From positions 1-41,942 of the forward strand of contig VFZE01000048.1 in the NCBI GenBank assembly GCA_016871315.1: DNA of 41,942 bases, given 5' to 3'. This stretch comes from Acidimicrobiia bacterium (GTDB taxonomy: Bacteria; Acidobacteriota; Terriglobia; Bryobacterales; Bryobacteraceae). How positions within the stretch are numbered: the first letter of the stretch is position 1; each line of letters starts with the position of its first letter. The notes under the pieces are model-generated. The model had not been told where the DNA came from. It was given only the letters and a program-made list of their open reading frames with translations, and ran no database searches. Both the position numbers and the translations under genes were made by a program. This document shows positions 24,959 through 32,886 of the stretch, one piece after another.

Positions 24959-26578
24959 CTAAATACTCAAACTGCGCATCTGAGGGTTCCGGTGGATGGA
25001 GTACTCGAACATTGAGCGGGAAACGAAGACCGCAGTGAACAGGTTGGCGATGAGACCAATGGTTAAGGTAACGGCGAAACCCTTGACGGGGCCGGACCCA
25101 AAAATAAAGAGGAAGGCGCAGCTAACAACTGTGGTGACGTGGGTGTCGATGATGGTCAGCAGGGCGCGGTTGAAGCCTGCGTCGACGGAAGCCGGGATGG
25201 ACTTTCCGCCGCGCAGCTCCTCGCGAATCCTCTCAAAAACCAGGACGTTGCTATCGACAGCCATGCCAATGGTGAGCACGATGCCGGCGATGCCCGGCAA
25301 AGTGAGCACTCCCTCGAAGTAGGCGAGAACGGCGATGAGGATGACGGCGTTCATGATGAGCGCGAGGGTGGCGTTGACGCCGCTCATTTTGTAGTAGAGG
25401 AGCATCACGGCAACGACGGCGATGAGGCCGACGAGGCCGGCGACGAAGCCCTGGCGGATGGAGTCGGCGCCGAGGGAGGGGCCGACGGTGGTTTCCTGGA
25501 GGTAGACGATACCGGCAGGCAGGGAGCCTGCGCGCAAGATGAGGGATAGATCGGCGGCGTCTTGCTCATTGGCGGCGCCGGTGATGCGGCCGGAATCCTC
25601 GATGCGGGACTGAATGGTGGGGGCGCTGCGGACCTGGCCATCGAGAACAATGGCAAGCCGGTTGCCGATGTTGGCTTCCGTGAAACGGCCGAAGCGGCGA
25701 GCGGCGTCCTGGGAGAGAGTGAAATCGGTTTCCCACTTGCCGAATTCGTCACGCGCGGGCCTGGCGTTGCGGAGGTCGCGGCCGGTGATGACGGCAGTGC
25801 GGGCAAGCAGATACCAGGAGTCGCCCGGCTCGCCGGGCCGGCTGGCGGCGCGGACGAGCTTGGTATTCAGGGGCAGCACGCCGCCGTGTTTGGACATGGC
25901 AGCATCCATGGACTGGAAGGGTCCGTCCTTGACCTCGGTGATTTCCAGCATGGCGGCGGTCTGCAGGATCTGCTTGATGCGGGCCGGGTCATCGACACCG
26001 GGCATCTGGATCATGACTTCGCTTTCGGCGTCGGTGCGGCCGCGCTGCTGGACGCTGGATTCGGCCAGACCGAGGCCGTTAATGCGCTTCTCGATGGTCT
26101 GGACGGCGCGCTCGACGGTATCGCGGTGAAGGGCGAGCGCCTCGGTGGTCTTGATGTTGAGGCGATAGTCGGTGGAGTTGATGGGGGTGAGGTTCCACTG
26201 GGGCGCGGTTTCGGATGTCACCGTGCGGAAGGGGCCGATCTTGTCCAGCGGGACTCCCTTGATGGTGATTTCGATCTTGTCGGCTTCCTCCAGCGAGGCC
26301 GGCTCATTACGCTCCATCGAGCCGTAGCTGATCGCGTTCTTGGCCATCTCTTCCTTCAGCCGCTCAATGGTGCGGTCGGCTTCGGCCTTGAAGGCGTCCT
26401 GGACCTGGATCTGAACGACCAGATGGCTGCCGCCGCGCAGATCGAGCCCGAGCCGGACGTTCTGGTTGAAGTTGGCGATCAATTCATCCTTGGACTTGGG
26501 GATCCCGATGATGAAATAGATGCAAGCCAGGGACACCAGCAGGATGACGATGCCTTTGAATTTGAGATTGCTGTACAT
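24959..26578 (-). CDS. secD: SecD protein-export membrane protein
   Basis: A protein of 539 residues. The N-terminal helix is followed by GLDLRGGSHLVVQ (about 43-55), the periplasmic P1 domain with INGLGLAES and VMIQMPGVDDPARIK, and six helices from about 370 on with GIVLTIGMAVDSNVLVFERIREE. It partners SecF in the export motor. It is shorter than E. coli SecD (615 residues), mainly in P1. It begins six bases after yajC ends. Confidence 0.95.
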   Translation of the reverse strand: MYSNLKFKGIVILLVSLACIYFIIGIPKSKDELIANFNQNVRLGLDLRGGSHLVVQIQVQDAFKAEADRTIERLKEEMAKNAISYGSMERNEPASLEEADKIEITIKGVPLDKIGPFRTVTSETAPQWNLTPINSTDYRLNIKTTEALALHRDTVERAVQTIEKRINGLGLAESSVQQRGRTDAESEVMIQMPGVDDPARIKQILQTAAMLEITEVKDGPFQSMDAAMSKHGGVLPLNTKLVRAASRPGEPGDSWYLLARTAVITGRDLRNARPARDEFGKWETDFTLSQDAARRFGRFTEANIGNRLAIVLDGQVRSAPTIQSRIEDSGRITGAANEQDAADLSLILRAGSLPAGIVYLQETTVGPSLGADSIRQGFVAGLVGLIAVVAVMLLYYKMSGVNATLALIMNAVILIAVLAYFEGVLTLPGIAGIVLTIGMAVDSNVLVFERIREELRGGKSIPASVDAGFNRALLTIIDTHVTTVVSCAFLFIFGSGPVKGFAVTLTIGLIANLFTAVFVSRSMFEYSIHRNPQMRSLSI

Positions 26579-26584
26579 AAATGC

Positions 26585-26896
26585 CTACTTGTCGGATTCC
26601 GGATTGAGAAGACTGGCTACGGCCGAGCGGGCGACCTGCAGCTTGACGTTGTCCGGCTTCACGCGCAGCACCAGGGTATCGTCGCTGTTGAGGGCCACGA
26701 TGGAGCCGATGATGCCTCCGGAGGTGGAAACAACGTCGCCGTTTTTCAGGTTGGTAAGCATCTTCTGCTGGTTCTTGCGCTGCCGCTGCATGGGCAGGAA
26801 GAGAAGGAAATAGAAGATACCGAAGATCAGGATGAGGGGCAGGAACCCGAGGATCGGGTTGCCTTGTGGGACGCTTTGCAGTAGCAGTAAGCTCAC
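26585..26896 (-). CDS. yajC: YajC, Sec translocon accessory subunit
   Basis: A protein of 103 residues with an N-terminal helix ILGFLPLILIFGIFYFLLFLP and the conserved basic QRKNQQKMLTNLKNGD, then VVSTSGGIIGSIVAL. It starts with GTG 26896. YajC forms a heterotrimer with SecD and SecF. Order tgt-yajC-secD-secF is the classic arrangement in bacteria. Confidence 0.93.
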   Translation of the reverse strand: MSLLLLQSVPQGNPILGFLPLILIFGIFYFLLFLPMQRQRKNQQKMLTNLKNGDVVSTSGGIIGSIVALNSDDTLVLRVKPDNVKLQVARSAVASLLNPESDK

Positions 26897-27013
26897 AATA
26901 ATGCCAGTTGCCTTTGTTAAGGACCGGTTGACTCCGGCGGACCGCCGCTGGGCACAGTCTCCCGGCGGAAGCTCAAACGCAGGAATGGTACCACGGTTTG
27001 ACCGGTGAAAACT

Positions 27014-27019
27014 ATTATA
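27014..27019 (-). promoter_or_regulatory. candidate -10 box (TATAAT) of yajC-secDF
   Basis: A perfect TATAAT on the minus strand overlaps the end of tgt, 117 bp before the yajC start. The nearest possible -35 (TTCGCT at 27038-27043, 18 bp away) is poor. It would allow transcription of the sec genes apart from tgt. Confidence 0.4.
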
Positions 27020-28145
27020 CAGCTTCCAGAGGTTGGGAGCGAAGGCCTTTTAGCAATTCCGGAAAGTTTCCGGCGAGGATGGCGTGGCGGATGCGGCGCA
27101 TGATGGCTAAGTAATGATGCAGGTTGTGGAGGGTGGCGAGGGTGGAATAGAGGATCTCGCCGGCCAGAAAGAGGTGGCGAAGGTAGGCGCGGGAGAATCG
27201 CGCACATGTGAAGCAGGCGCAGGCAGGGTCAATGGGGGTGGGATCTTCCTTGTAACGGGCGTGCTTGACGATCAATTTTCCTTGGGATGTGAACAGGCAT
27301 CCATTGCGTGCGTTGCGTGAGGGCATCACGCAGTCCATCATGTCGACGCCGCGGGCGACATATTCAGGCAACTCCTCCGGGGTGCCGACACCCATGACGT
27401 AGCGGGGGCGATCGGCGGGCAAATGCGGTACCGAAGCTTCCACCATCTCCATACTGAGCGGTCGGGGCTCGCCTACGGAGAGGCCGCCGATGGCGTAGCC
27501 GTCCGCGTTCAGGGAAGTGAGGCGCTGGGCGCATTCGGCGCGGAGGTCGGCGAACATGGAGCCCTGCACGATGGGAAACAGACCGCCGGAGTGGCCTTGG
27601 AGGCCGGCGAGATGATCGAAGGAGTCCTGAGCCCAGCGGATGGTGCGCTCCATGGAAACGCGGGCGGCGCCGTGAGAGGCGGGGTAGGCGAGGCATTCAT
27701 CGAGCACCATCATGATGTCGCTGCCGAGAGCGATCTGCGTGTTGACAGTGGAGGCCGGGGTGAACAAGTGCTTGTCGCCGTTGAGGTGGGAGCGGAACAG
27801 GACGCCCTCGCCGGTGATTCTGGTGAGGGAGCTGAGGCTGAAAGCCTGGTAACCGCCGGAATCGGTGAGGATGGCGCGGGGCCAGTTCATGAAGCCGTGC
27901 AGGCCGCCCAGCTTGCGAACGGTTTCATGGCCAGGGCGAAGGTAGAGATGGTAGGTGTTGGCGAGAATGATGCGGGCGTCGAGTTCATGGGACAAGTGGT
28001 CCGGCGTCAGGCCCTTGACCGTAGCCTGTGTGCCGACGGGCATGAAGACCGGTGTTTCCACCGCGCCGTGCGGCGTGTGCAGCAGGCCCGCGCGGGCGCC
28101 CGTATGGGGGCACACAGCGAGGAGTTCAAATGGGAGCGAAGCCAC
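27015..28145 (-). CDS. tgt: tRNA-guanine transglycosylase (queuine tRNA-ribosyltransferase)
   Basis: A protein of 376 residues, the normal length. The active-site segment DSGGYQAFSL at 95-104 carries the general-base Asp, and DCVMPSRNARNG near 270 carries the nucleophile Asp. The zinc site CACFTCARFSRAYLRHL follows near 315. It exchanges guanine 34 of GUN tRNAs for preQ1. Family norm is DCVMPTRNARNG; Ser for Thr here is conservative. The start is GTG 28145. It is 26 bp after the SirB1-like gene. Confidence 0.95.
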   Translation of the reverse strand: MASLPFELLAVCPHTGARAGLLHTPHGAVETPVFMPVGTQATVKGLTPDHLSHELDARIILANTYHLYLRPGHETVRKLGGLHGFMNWPRAILTDSGGYQAFSLSSLTRITGEGVLFRSHLNGDKHLFTPASTVNTQIALGSDIMMVLDECLAYPASHGAARVSMERTIRWAQDSFDHLAGLQGHSGGLFPIVQGSMFADLRAECAQRLTSLNADGYAIGGLSVGEPRPLSMEMVEASVPHLPADRPRYVMGVGTPEELPEYVARGVDMMDCVMPSRNARNGCLFTSQGKLIVKHARYKEDPTPIDPACACFTCARFSRAYLRHLFLAGEILYSTLATLHNLHHYLAIMRRIRHAILAGNFPELLKGLRSQPLEAV

Positions 28146-28171
28146 TGTTCTTCATTGTAGGAGGCGGCGCG

Positions 28172-28870
28172 CTAGTTGAGCGTGCGCAAGTACCGCCGCA
28201 GCTGATCTGTTTCCTGCCGCAAAGACGCCGCGGTTGGATCCGCTTCGATCAACAGATCCAGCACGGCAATGGCTCTGGAAATCTGGCGGGTGCGCTGGTA
28301 GGCATTGCGCAGGTTGTTCAGCATGCGCACCACAATATGGCGGCGGGTAACAGGCTCCAGGGAAGCGGGCGCCTGGTCAATATCGATGCGGGCCACTTCC
28401 AGCGCCAAGTCCCGGCACTGGCTCACACTCAGGATGCGTCCTCCGTGAAACGGATCGATATAGGCGGTGGATCCGCTTTCGGAGTAGCGCACCAGAAAAT
28501 GGCCGGGCAGTCCTATTCCTGCCACGTTTCGGCCCAGCCTCCGGGCCAGTTCCATGTATACGACCGAGAGCGTAATCGGCAACCCGGCGCGGTGAACTAG
28601 GACTTCGTTCAGGCAGCTGTTGCGCGGGTGATAATAGTCAGCCTGGTTCCCACAAAACCCCAGTTCGTCGAAAAGGTACTGGCGCGCGGCTTCGACAAAC
28701 TCCTCCCCATCGCTCACGCGCTCGGCCAATTCGGTGGCGTAGGAGTCGAGCAGTTCCAGAAAGGGCTCCGGCTCCAGGCCCGGGAATTCGATGGAAGCCA
28801 GCTCCAGCGCGGCGACATCGAGTGGAACGGTCTCATCACCGCCGATGACGAGCTTCCTGAGCCGATCCAT
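28172..28870 (-). CDS. SirB1/transglutaminase-like family protein (COG2912)
   Basis: A protein of 232 residues. LNEVLVHRAGLPITLSVVYMELARRLG at about 87-113 and GIGLPGHFLVRY at about 117-128 are the signature of the SirB1 N-terminal transglutaminase-like domain. The C-terminal part (about 180-232) contains TPR-like helices (ISRAIAVLDLLIEADPT). The function is unknown in detail. It is the first gene of the minus-strand block and starts 20 bp from the divergent ceramidase-like gene. Confidence 0.85.
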   Translation of the reverse strand: MDRLRKLVIGGDETVPLDVAALELASIEFPGLEPEPFLELLDSYATELAERVSDGEEFVEAARQYLFDELGFCGNQADYYHPRNSCLNEVLVHRAGLPITLSVVYMELARRLGRNVAGIGLPGHFLVRYSESGSTAYIDPFHGGRILSVSQCRDLALEVARIDIDQAPASLEPVTRRHIVVRMLNNLRNAYQRTRQISRAIAVLDLLIEADPTAASLRQETDQLRRYLRTLN

Positions 28871-28878
28871 TCCTCGCG

Positions 28879-28884
28879 TAGAAT
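28879..28884 (+). promoter_or_regulatory. candidate -10 box (TAGAAT) for a leaderless ceramidase-like transcript
   Basis: TAGAAT lies six bases before the GTG start at 28891. A transcript would begin at or next to the GTG, and no ribosome-binding site is present. The gap to the divergent SirB1-like gene is only 20 bp. No clear -35 is seen. Confidence 0.4.
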
Positions 28885-28890
28885 AGCACT

Positions 28891-30216
28891 GTGCTGATTC
28901 GATGCGCCGTTACCCTGCTCGCTGCCATGCCCGTGCTTGCTCAGTTTCAGGCAGGCGTTGGGAGCGGGGTGATTACACCCGATCTGGGCAAACACGGGCC
29001 GGTCTACATCGCGGGTTTCTCCCAGAACCGGCGGGCCACGGGCGTGCACGATGATTTGTACGCGCGCTGCATGGCGTTGCAGCTTGTGCGGCGGCCGCTG
29101 GTGCTGTGCGGAGTGGATTCGATCGGGCTGTTCCTGGACGACGTGAAGAAGATCCGTGAGCGGCTTGGGGAGCGAGTTGTCGTTTCATCCACTCACGATC
29201 ACGAAGCGCCGGACACGCTGGGGCTTTGGGGGCCGGATCGCGCGACGACGGGCATCCAGGAGGCTTACAACGAGTTCGTAATCGAAAGGACGGTGCAGGC
29301 AGCCCGCGAGGCGATCAGGAATCTCAAGCCGGCGCGGATCAAGCTTGCGAAAACGGCCGATGCCGAGCTGGACACCTTCATTCATGACACGCGGCCGCCG
29401 GTGCGGCATGATTCCGAACTGGTCCTCATGCTGGCGGAGGAAGTGAACGGGAACCCGATCGGGGTATTGGTGAACTGGGCCAATCATCCGGAGACGCTGG
29501 GCTCGAAGAACACACTGATCACGTCCGATTATGCGGGATTTCTGCGGGCGCGACTGGAGGAGCTTGCAGGCGGTACGGCGGTATTCATCAACGGGGCCGT
29601 AGGCGGAATGCAGTCGCCGCTGGGCGCCAAGCTGGAGCAGCCGGAGAACAGCTTTGAGCGCGCGAATCACATTGGACGCCGCGTGGCGGAACTCGGAGCC
29701 GCGGCACTGCGCGGGGCGCCGGTAGCGGCGGTGGATCAAATCACGTTCCGCGAAAAGACGATTCAGGTTCCGGTGGCGAACGTGAATTTCCAGCTGGCGG
29801 GGAAGGCGAACCTGTTCGCGGGCCGCAAGAATATGGGGACGGAGAATGTCATGACGAGCGTTGTCGGCTATATCCGGTTGTCGAATGGAGAGGGGCCGGT
29901 ACTGGAAATCGCCACCATCCCCGGCGAAATGTACCCGGAGCTGTCGGTGGGCGGCATCGAGCGCTACTCTGGCGCAGACTTTCCGGACGCCCCGCTGGAG
30001 CCTCCCATCAAGCAGCAGATGAAGGCCCCTTTCCGGATGCTGTTCGGCTTGGCCAACGACGAGATGGGCTACATCATCCCGAAGGCGGAGTGGGACCAGA
30101 CTGCGCCGTGGCTGAAGGACGCGACGAAACGATGGTACGGAGAGGTGAACTCGCCCGGTCCGGAAGCGGCCCCGATGATCAACAACGCTTTCGCGGATTT
30201 GATCAAGGAGAAGTAG
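28891..30216 (+). CDS. secreted neutral/alkaline ceramidase-like hydrolase
   Basis: A protein of 441 residues from GTG 28891 with a signal peptide (MLIRCAVTLLAAMPVLA). The mature start FQAGVGSGVITPD matches the neutral/alkaline ceramidase N-terminal domain. STHDHEAPDT at 100-109 resembles the zinc-binding HxH of the family, and NWANHPETLG near 196-205 contains another likely zinc histidine. True ceramidases have about 650 residues including an Ig-like C-terminal domain, which is missing here. It is therefore a short relative whose substrate may not be ceramide. It is followed 4 nt later by the FG-GAP-like gene, so the pair is probably one operon. Confidence 0.8.
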   Translation: MLIRCAVTLLAAMPVLAQFQAGVGSGVITPDLGKHGPVYIAGFSQNRRATGVHDDLYARCMALQLVRRPLVLCGVDSIGLFLDDVKKIRERLGERVVVSSTHDHEAPDTLGLWGPDRATTGIQEAYNEFVIERTVQAAREAIRNLKPARIKLAKTADAELDTFIHDTRPPVRHDSELVLMLAEEVNGNPIGVLVNWANHPETLGSKNTLITSDYAGFLRARLEELAGGTAVFINGAVGGMQSPLGAKLEQPENSFERANHIGRRVAELGAAALRGAPVAAVDQITFREKTIQVPVANVNFQLAGKANLFAGRKNMGTENVMTSVVGYIRLSNGEGPVLEIATIPGEMYPELSVGGIERYSGADFPDAPLEPPIKQQMKAPFRMLFGLANDEMGYIIPKAEWDQTAPWLKDATKRWYGEVNSPGPEAAPMINNAFADLIKEK

Positions 30217-30220
30217 GCGC

Positions 30221-31201
30221 TTGCGCCCTCTGCTGTTGTTGTTCGCCTGGGTTGCCTTCTCTCAAGACGCGGTCTTTCCCGTTTCCGGAGCCGATATCCG
30301 CGGCGGAGCGCTTGATGGCAATCACCTCTATACGTGGGGCGACCGAGCGCGGCGGCACAACATAGAAACAGGAGCAGCCACCATGCTGGGCGCGGCGGTT
30401 AGCTACGGAGCGGGAGGCTGCGCACTGGATGTCAACCAGGACGGCCTCACCGACCTCGTGTTGCTGGAAGAAGGCAGCGGTGGACATCTGGGCGTCATGG
30501 TGTGGCTGGAAGCGCCGAGTTGGCGGCGGCATCTCATCGACACGGGAGCCGCGTTCCGCGATTGCCTGCCGGCGGTGATTCACGGACGGCGCGGCGTCCT
30601 GGTGACGCACCGCCAGATGCAGGTCCGGTTCTACGAAGCGGCGGGAAAGGGCCGCTGGCCCTACCGCGAAATCTACTCGATCTACACGCCGTCGGCCCAA
30701 GGTGGACTTCTCGTGAGCGACGTGGACGGCGATTCGCTGCCGGACATTCTCTGCGGCAACTACTGGATTCAGTCTCCCCGTAAGTTCGAGGAATCCTGGC
30801 GTTTGTTTGCGATCCACAACTGGTGGGAAGAGCCGCGCTCGGCGATGGTGAGAATCGCGCTCGGCGCGCATTACATCGCGGCGGAATCGGAGGAGGCGCC
30901 GGCGCGTCTGTCCTGGTTCGAGAAGCCCGCCGATCCAAAGGAGTTATGGGTTGAACATCCGCTACAGTTGGAGCCGCCTTTGAAAAAGCCGCAAGCATTG
31001 CTGGCGACGGAGAATGGATTCCTCGTTGGTGAGGACGAAGGCTCCGGCTCGCGCTTGATCCGCTTTGACCGGCAAGGGGGAAGCTACAGGCCGGCGATCG
31101 TAGCCACCTCAAGCGGCTTCCGTGGGCTGTGGCAAGGTTCCGGCCGGATATTCGCCGCCACCGGCGATGCGATCCTTATGTTCCGCGGTTCAGCGCCTTA
31201 A
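30221..31201 (+). CDS. exported FG-GAP/VCBS-like beta-propeller protein
   Basis: A protein of 326 residues from TTG 30221 with a signal peptide (RPLLLLFAWVAFSQ). Two calcium-binding-like loops typical of FG-GAP/VCBS repeats are present: DVNQDGLTDLVLL near 68-80 and DVDGDSLPDILCG near 167-179. Further repeats are degenerate. Such proteins are very common in Solibacteres and are thought to be extracellular. The last 12 bases overlap the minus-strand cupin gene. The function is unknown. Confidence 0.75.
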   Translation: MRPLLLLFAWVAFSQDAVFPVSGADIRGGALDGNHLYTWGDRARRHNIETGAATMLGAAVSYGAGGCALDVNQDGLTDLVLLEEGSGGHLGVMVWLEAPSWRRHLIDTGAAFRDCLPAVIHGRRGVLVTHRQMQVRFYEAAGKGRWPYREIYSIYTPSAQGGLLVSDVDGDSLPDILCGNYWIQSPRKFEESWRLFAIHNWWEEPRSAMVRIALGAHYIAAESEEAPARLSWFEKPADPKELWVEHPLQLEPPLKKPQALLATENGFLVGEDEGSGSRLIRFDRQGGSYRPAIVATSSGFRGLWQGSGRIFAATGDAILMFRGSAP

Positions 31202-31537
31202 GTAAGCGTCGTCACCGCGTAGCCAATCCTCGCGGATGGGGCTGAACAGATCGATGGCGACACTGTCCTCGAGTGCCTCGACAAGGTGCGGCGCGTTAGG
31301 GGGGATCTGGAAGGCCTCGCCTTCGGAGAGAATCTGCTCGCCGGCGTCAAAAACAAACCTGAGCTTTCCTGTTTCAAGCACAGTAACCTGCTCGTTTTCA
31401 TGATGATGGCGGGGCACAACCGAGCCTTTCTTCAAATATACGCGGGCGATGGTCATGCGCTCGGCGTGGATCACTTGGCGCGCGAAGCTCTCGCTCATCT
31501 GTTCCTTTTGAATCTCGTTCCATCGATGAAGTTTCAT
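31190..31537 (-). CDS. cupin-domain protein
   Basis: A protein of 115 residues forming a single cupin. Motif 1 is PRHHHENEQVTVLETGKLRF (43-62) with metal-ligand histidines 44-46 and a nearby Glu. Motif 2 is GEAFQIPPNAPHLVEAL (73-89) with His84. The fold binds a metal and may be a dioxygenase, isomerase or sensor; the sequence does not decide. It converges on the FG-GAP-like gene (12-bp overlap) and diverges from rmlA. Confidence 0.85.
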   Translation of the reverse strand: MKLHRWNEIQKEQMSESFARQVIHAERMTIARVYLKKGSVVPRHHHENEQVTVLETGKLRFVFDAGEQILSEGEAFQIPPNAPHLVEALEDSVAIDLFSPIREDWLRGDDAYLRR

Positions 31538-31546
31538 GGCGGCGGT

Positions 31547-31556
31547 ATTGTATCAT
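31547..31556. promoter_or_regulatory. overlapping divergent -10 candidates between cupin gene and rmlA
   Basis: On the plus strand TATCAT (31551-31556) could serve rmlA, which has a good ribosome-binding site CAGGGAGG before ATG 31583. On the minus strand TACAAT (31552-31547) lies nine bases before the cupin ATG, giving an almost leaderless message. No strong -35 is visible for either. Confidence 0.35.
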
Positions 31557-31582
31557 TGTGAGTTGATTCCAGGGAGGTTTCC

Positions 31583-32329
31583 ATGAAGGGTGTTGTTCTG
31601 GCCGGCGGCACGGGGTCCCGGCTTTTCCCTCTGACAAAGATCACCAACAAACATCTGCTGCCGATCTACGCCAAGCCGATGGTCTTTTATCCCATTGAGA
31701 CGCTGGTTGAAGCCGGCGTCGAGGAGATCATGATTGTCACGGGCGGGCGAAACTCGGGCGATTTTTTGCGGCTGCTGGCCAACGGCAAGCAGTTCGGCTT
31801 GAAGCATCTCGACTACACCTACCAGGAAGGCGAAGGCGGCATCGCCGACGCGCTGTCGCTCACCGAGCACTTCGCCGACGGCGACAAGATCTGCGTCATC
31901 CTCGGCGACAATCTGATCGAAGGCTCCATCCGCGATGCCGTGGAAGCGTTCCGCAAGCAGGAGCGCGGCGCGCGAATCCTGCTCAAGGAGGTCGAAGACG
32001 CCGAGCGCTTCGGCGTGGCGGAAGTGCAGGGCGACCGCATACTCGGCATCGAGGAAAAGCCTAAGAATCCCAAGTCCAATTACGCCGTCACGGGAATTTA
32101 CATGTACGATGCCACGGTCTACGACAAGGTGCGGCAGTTGGTGCCGTCGCGGCGCGGGGAGCTGGAAATCACCGACGTCAACAACGCCTACATCCAGGAA
32201 GGCACGATGAGCTTTTCCTACCTGGACGGCTGGTGGACCGATGCCGGGACCTTTGAATCGCTGTTGCGCGCGGCCAACCTCGTCGCCCAAACCAAGAAGC
32301 ACACCGAAACACTGGAGAGCGTCGCCTGA
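31583..32329 (+). CDS. rmlA: nucleotidyltransferase, glucose-1-phosphate thymidylyltransferase type
   Basis: A protein of 248 residues. LAGGTGSRLFPLTKITNKHLLPI (6-28) is the nucleotide-binding loop and sugar-phosphate site, and ILGDNLIEG holds the metal-binding Asp. The C-terminus lacks the allosteric extension of the standard 290-residue RmlA, as in short archaeal-type enzymes. It makes dTDP-glucose from dTTP and glucose-1-phosphate. Its stop overlaps the rmlC start (TGATG at 32327-32331). It begins a three-gene sugar operon. Confidence 0.88.
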   Translation: MKGVVLAGGTGSRLFPLTKITNKHLLPIYAKPMVFYPIETLVEAGVEEIMIVTGGRNSGDFLRLLANGKQFGLKHLDYTYQEGEGGIADALSLTEHFADGDKICVILGDNLIEGSIRDAVEAFRKQERGARILLKEVEDAERFGVAEVQGDRILGIEEKPKNPKSNYAVTGIYMYDATVYDKVRQLVPSRRGELEITDVNNAYIQEGTMSFSYLDGWWTDAGTFESLLRAANLVAQTKKHTETLESVA

Positions 32330-32886
32330 TGCAAGCCGGGCCGCTCCAGGGGGCCATCCGTATTCAGCGCCCGGAATGCGAAAAGGGTCTCGGCGTCATC
32401 ATTCGTTCGCCGGATTCCGGGCAGCTGATTGAAGGCGTCCGAGTGCAGCCCTTCCCTGTCCACCCCGACGACCGCGGCTACTTTCTCGAAGTCGCGAGGA
32501 TGGGCAAGGATCTGGTGGCCGATTTTCCGGCCGCCACTACGCAGGTTTCCTCTGCATTAAGCTATCCCGGCACGATTAAGGCGTTCCACTACCACGTGCG
32601 CCAGACCGACTTCTGGGTTCCGGCCATGGGCATGCTTCAGGTGGCGCTCGTCGACCTCCGCCCTGACTCTACAACTTTCGGCAAGCGCAATACCCTTTAC
32701 GTCGGCACACTGCAGCCCTGGCAGATTCTCATCCCGCCTGGGGTCGGCCACGGATACAAGGTGATCGGGACGGGGCCTGCACTGCTCGTCTACGTGACCA
32801 ACCGGCACTACGATCCCGCCGAGGAGGGCCGCATCCCCCACGACGATCGGAAAATCAACTACGACTGGGAAATTCAGCACAAATGA
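32329..32886 (+). CDS. rmlC: dTDP-4-dehydrorhamnose 3,5-epimerase family protein
   Basis: A protein of 185 residues with the RmlC cupin fold: DDRGYFLEVAR at about 47-57 (substrate base), IKAFHYHVRQTDFW at about 82-95 containing the catalytic-type histidine, and PPGVGHGYKVI. The usual core is GLHYQ..PxxQGK; here it is AFHYHxRQTDFW, so it is a divergent branch. It may act as a single-position epimerase. It sits between rmlA and rmlB with overlapping starts on both sides. Confidence 0.8.
   Translation: MQAGPLQGAIRIQRPECEKGLGVIIRSPDSGQLIEGVRVQPFPVHPDDRGYFLEVARMGKDLVADFPAATTQVSSALSYPGTIKAFHYHVRQTDFWVPAMGMLQVALVDLRPDSTTFGKRNTLYVGTLQPWQILIPPGVGHGYKVIGTGPALLVYVTNRHYDPAEEGRIPHDDRKINYDWEIQHK

Noticed and set aside
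25562-26884. Plus-strand open frame of 440 codons opposite secD and yajC
   Set aside because: Gly/Asp-rich shadow of the minus-strand genes, with no recognised domain.
30221-31201. Consideration of the FG-GAP-like gene as a quinoprotein dehydrogenase
   Set aside because: No PQQ-binding propeller motifs (tryptophan docking) are visible; only two calcium-loop repeats are clear.
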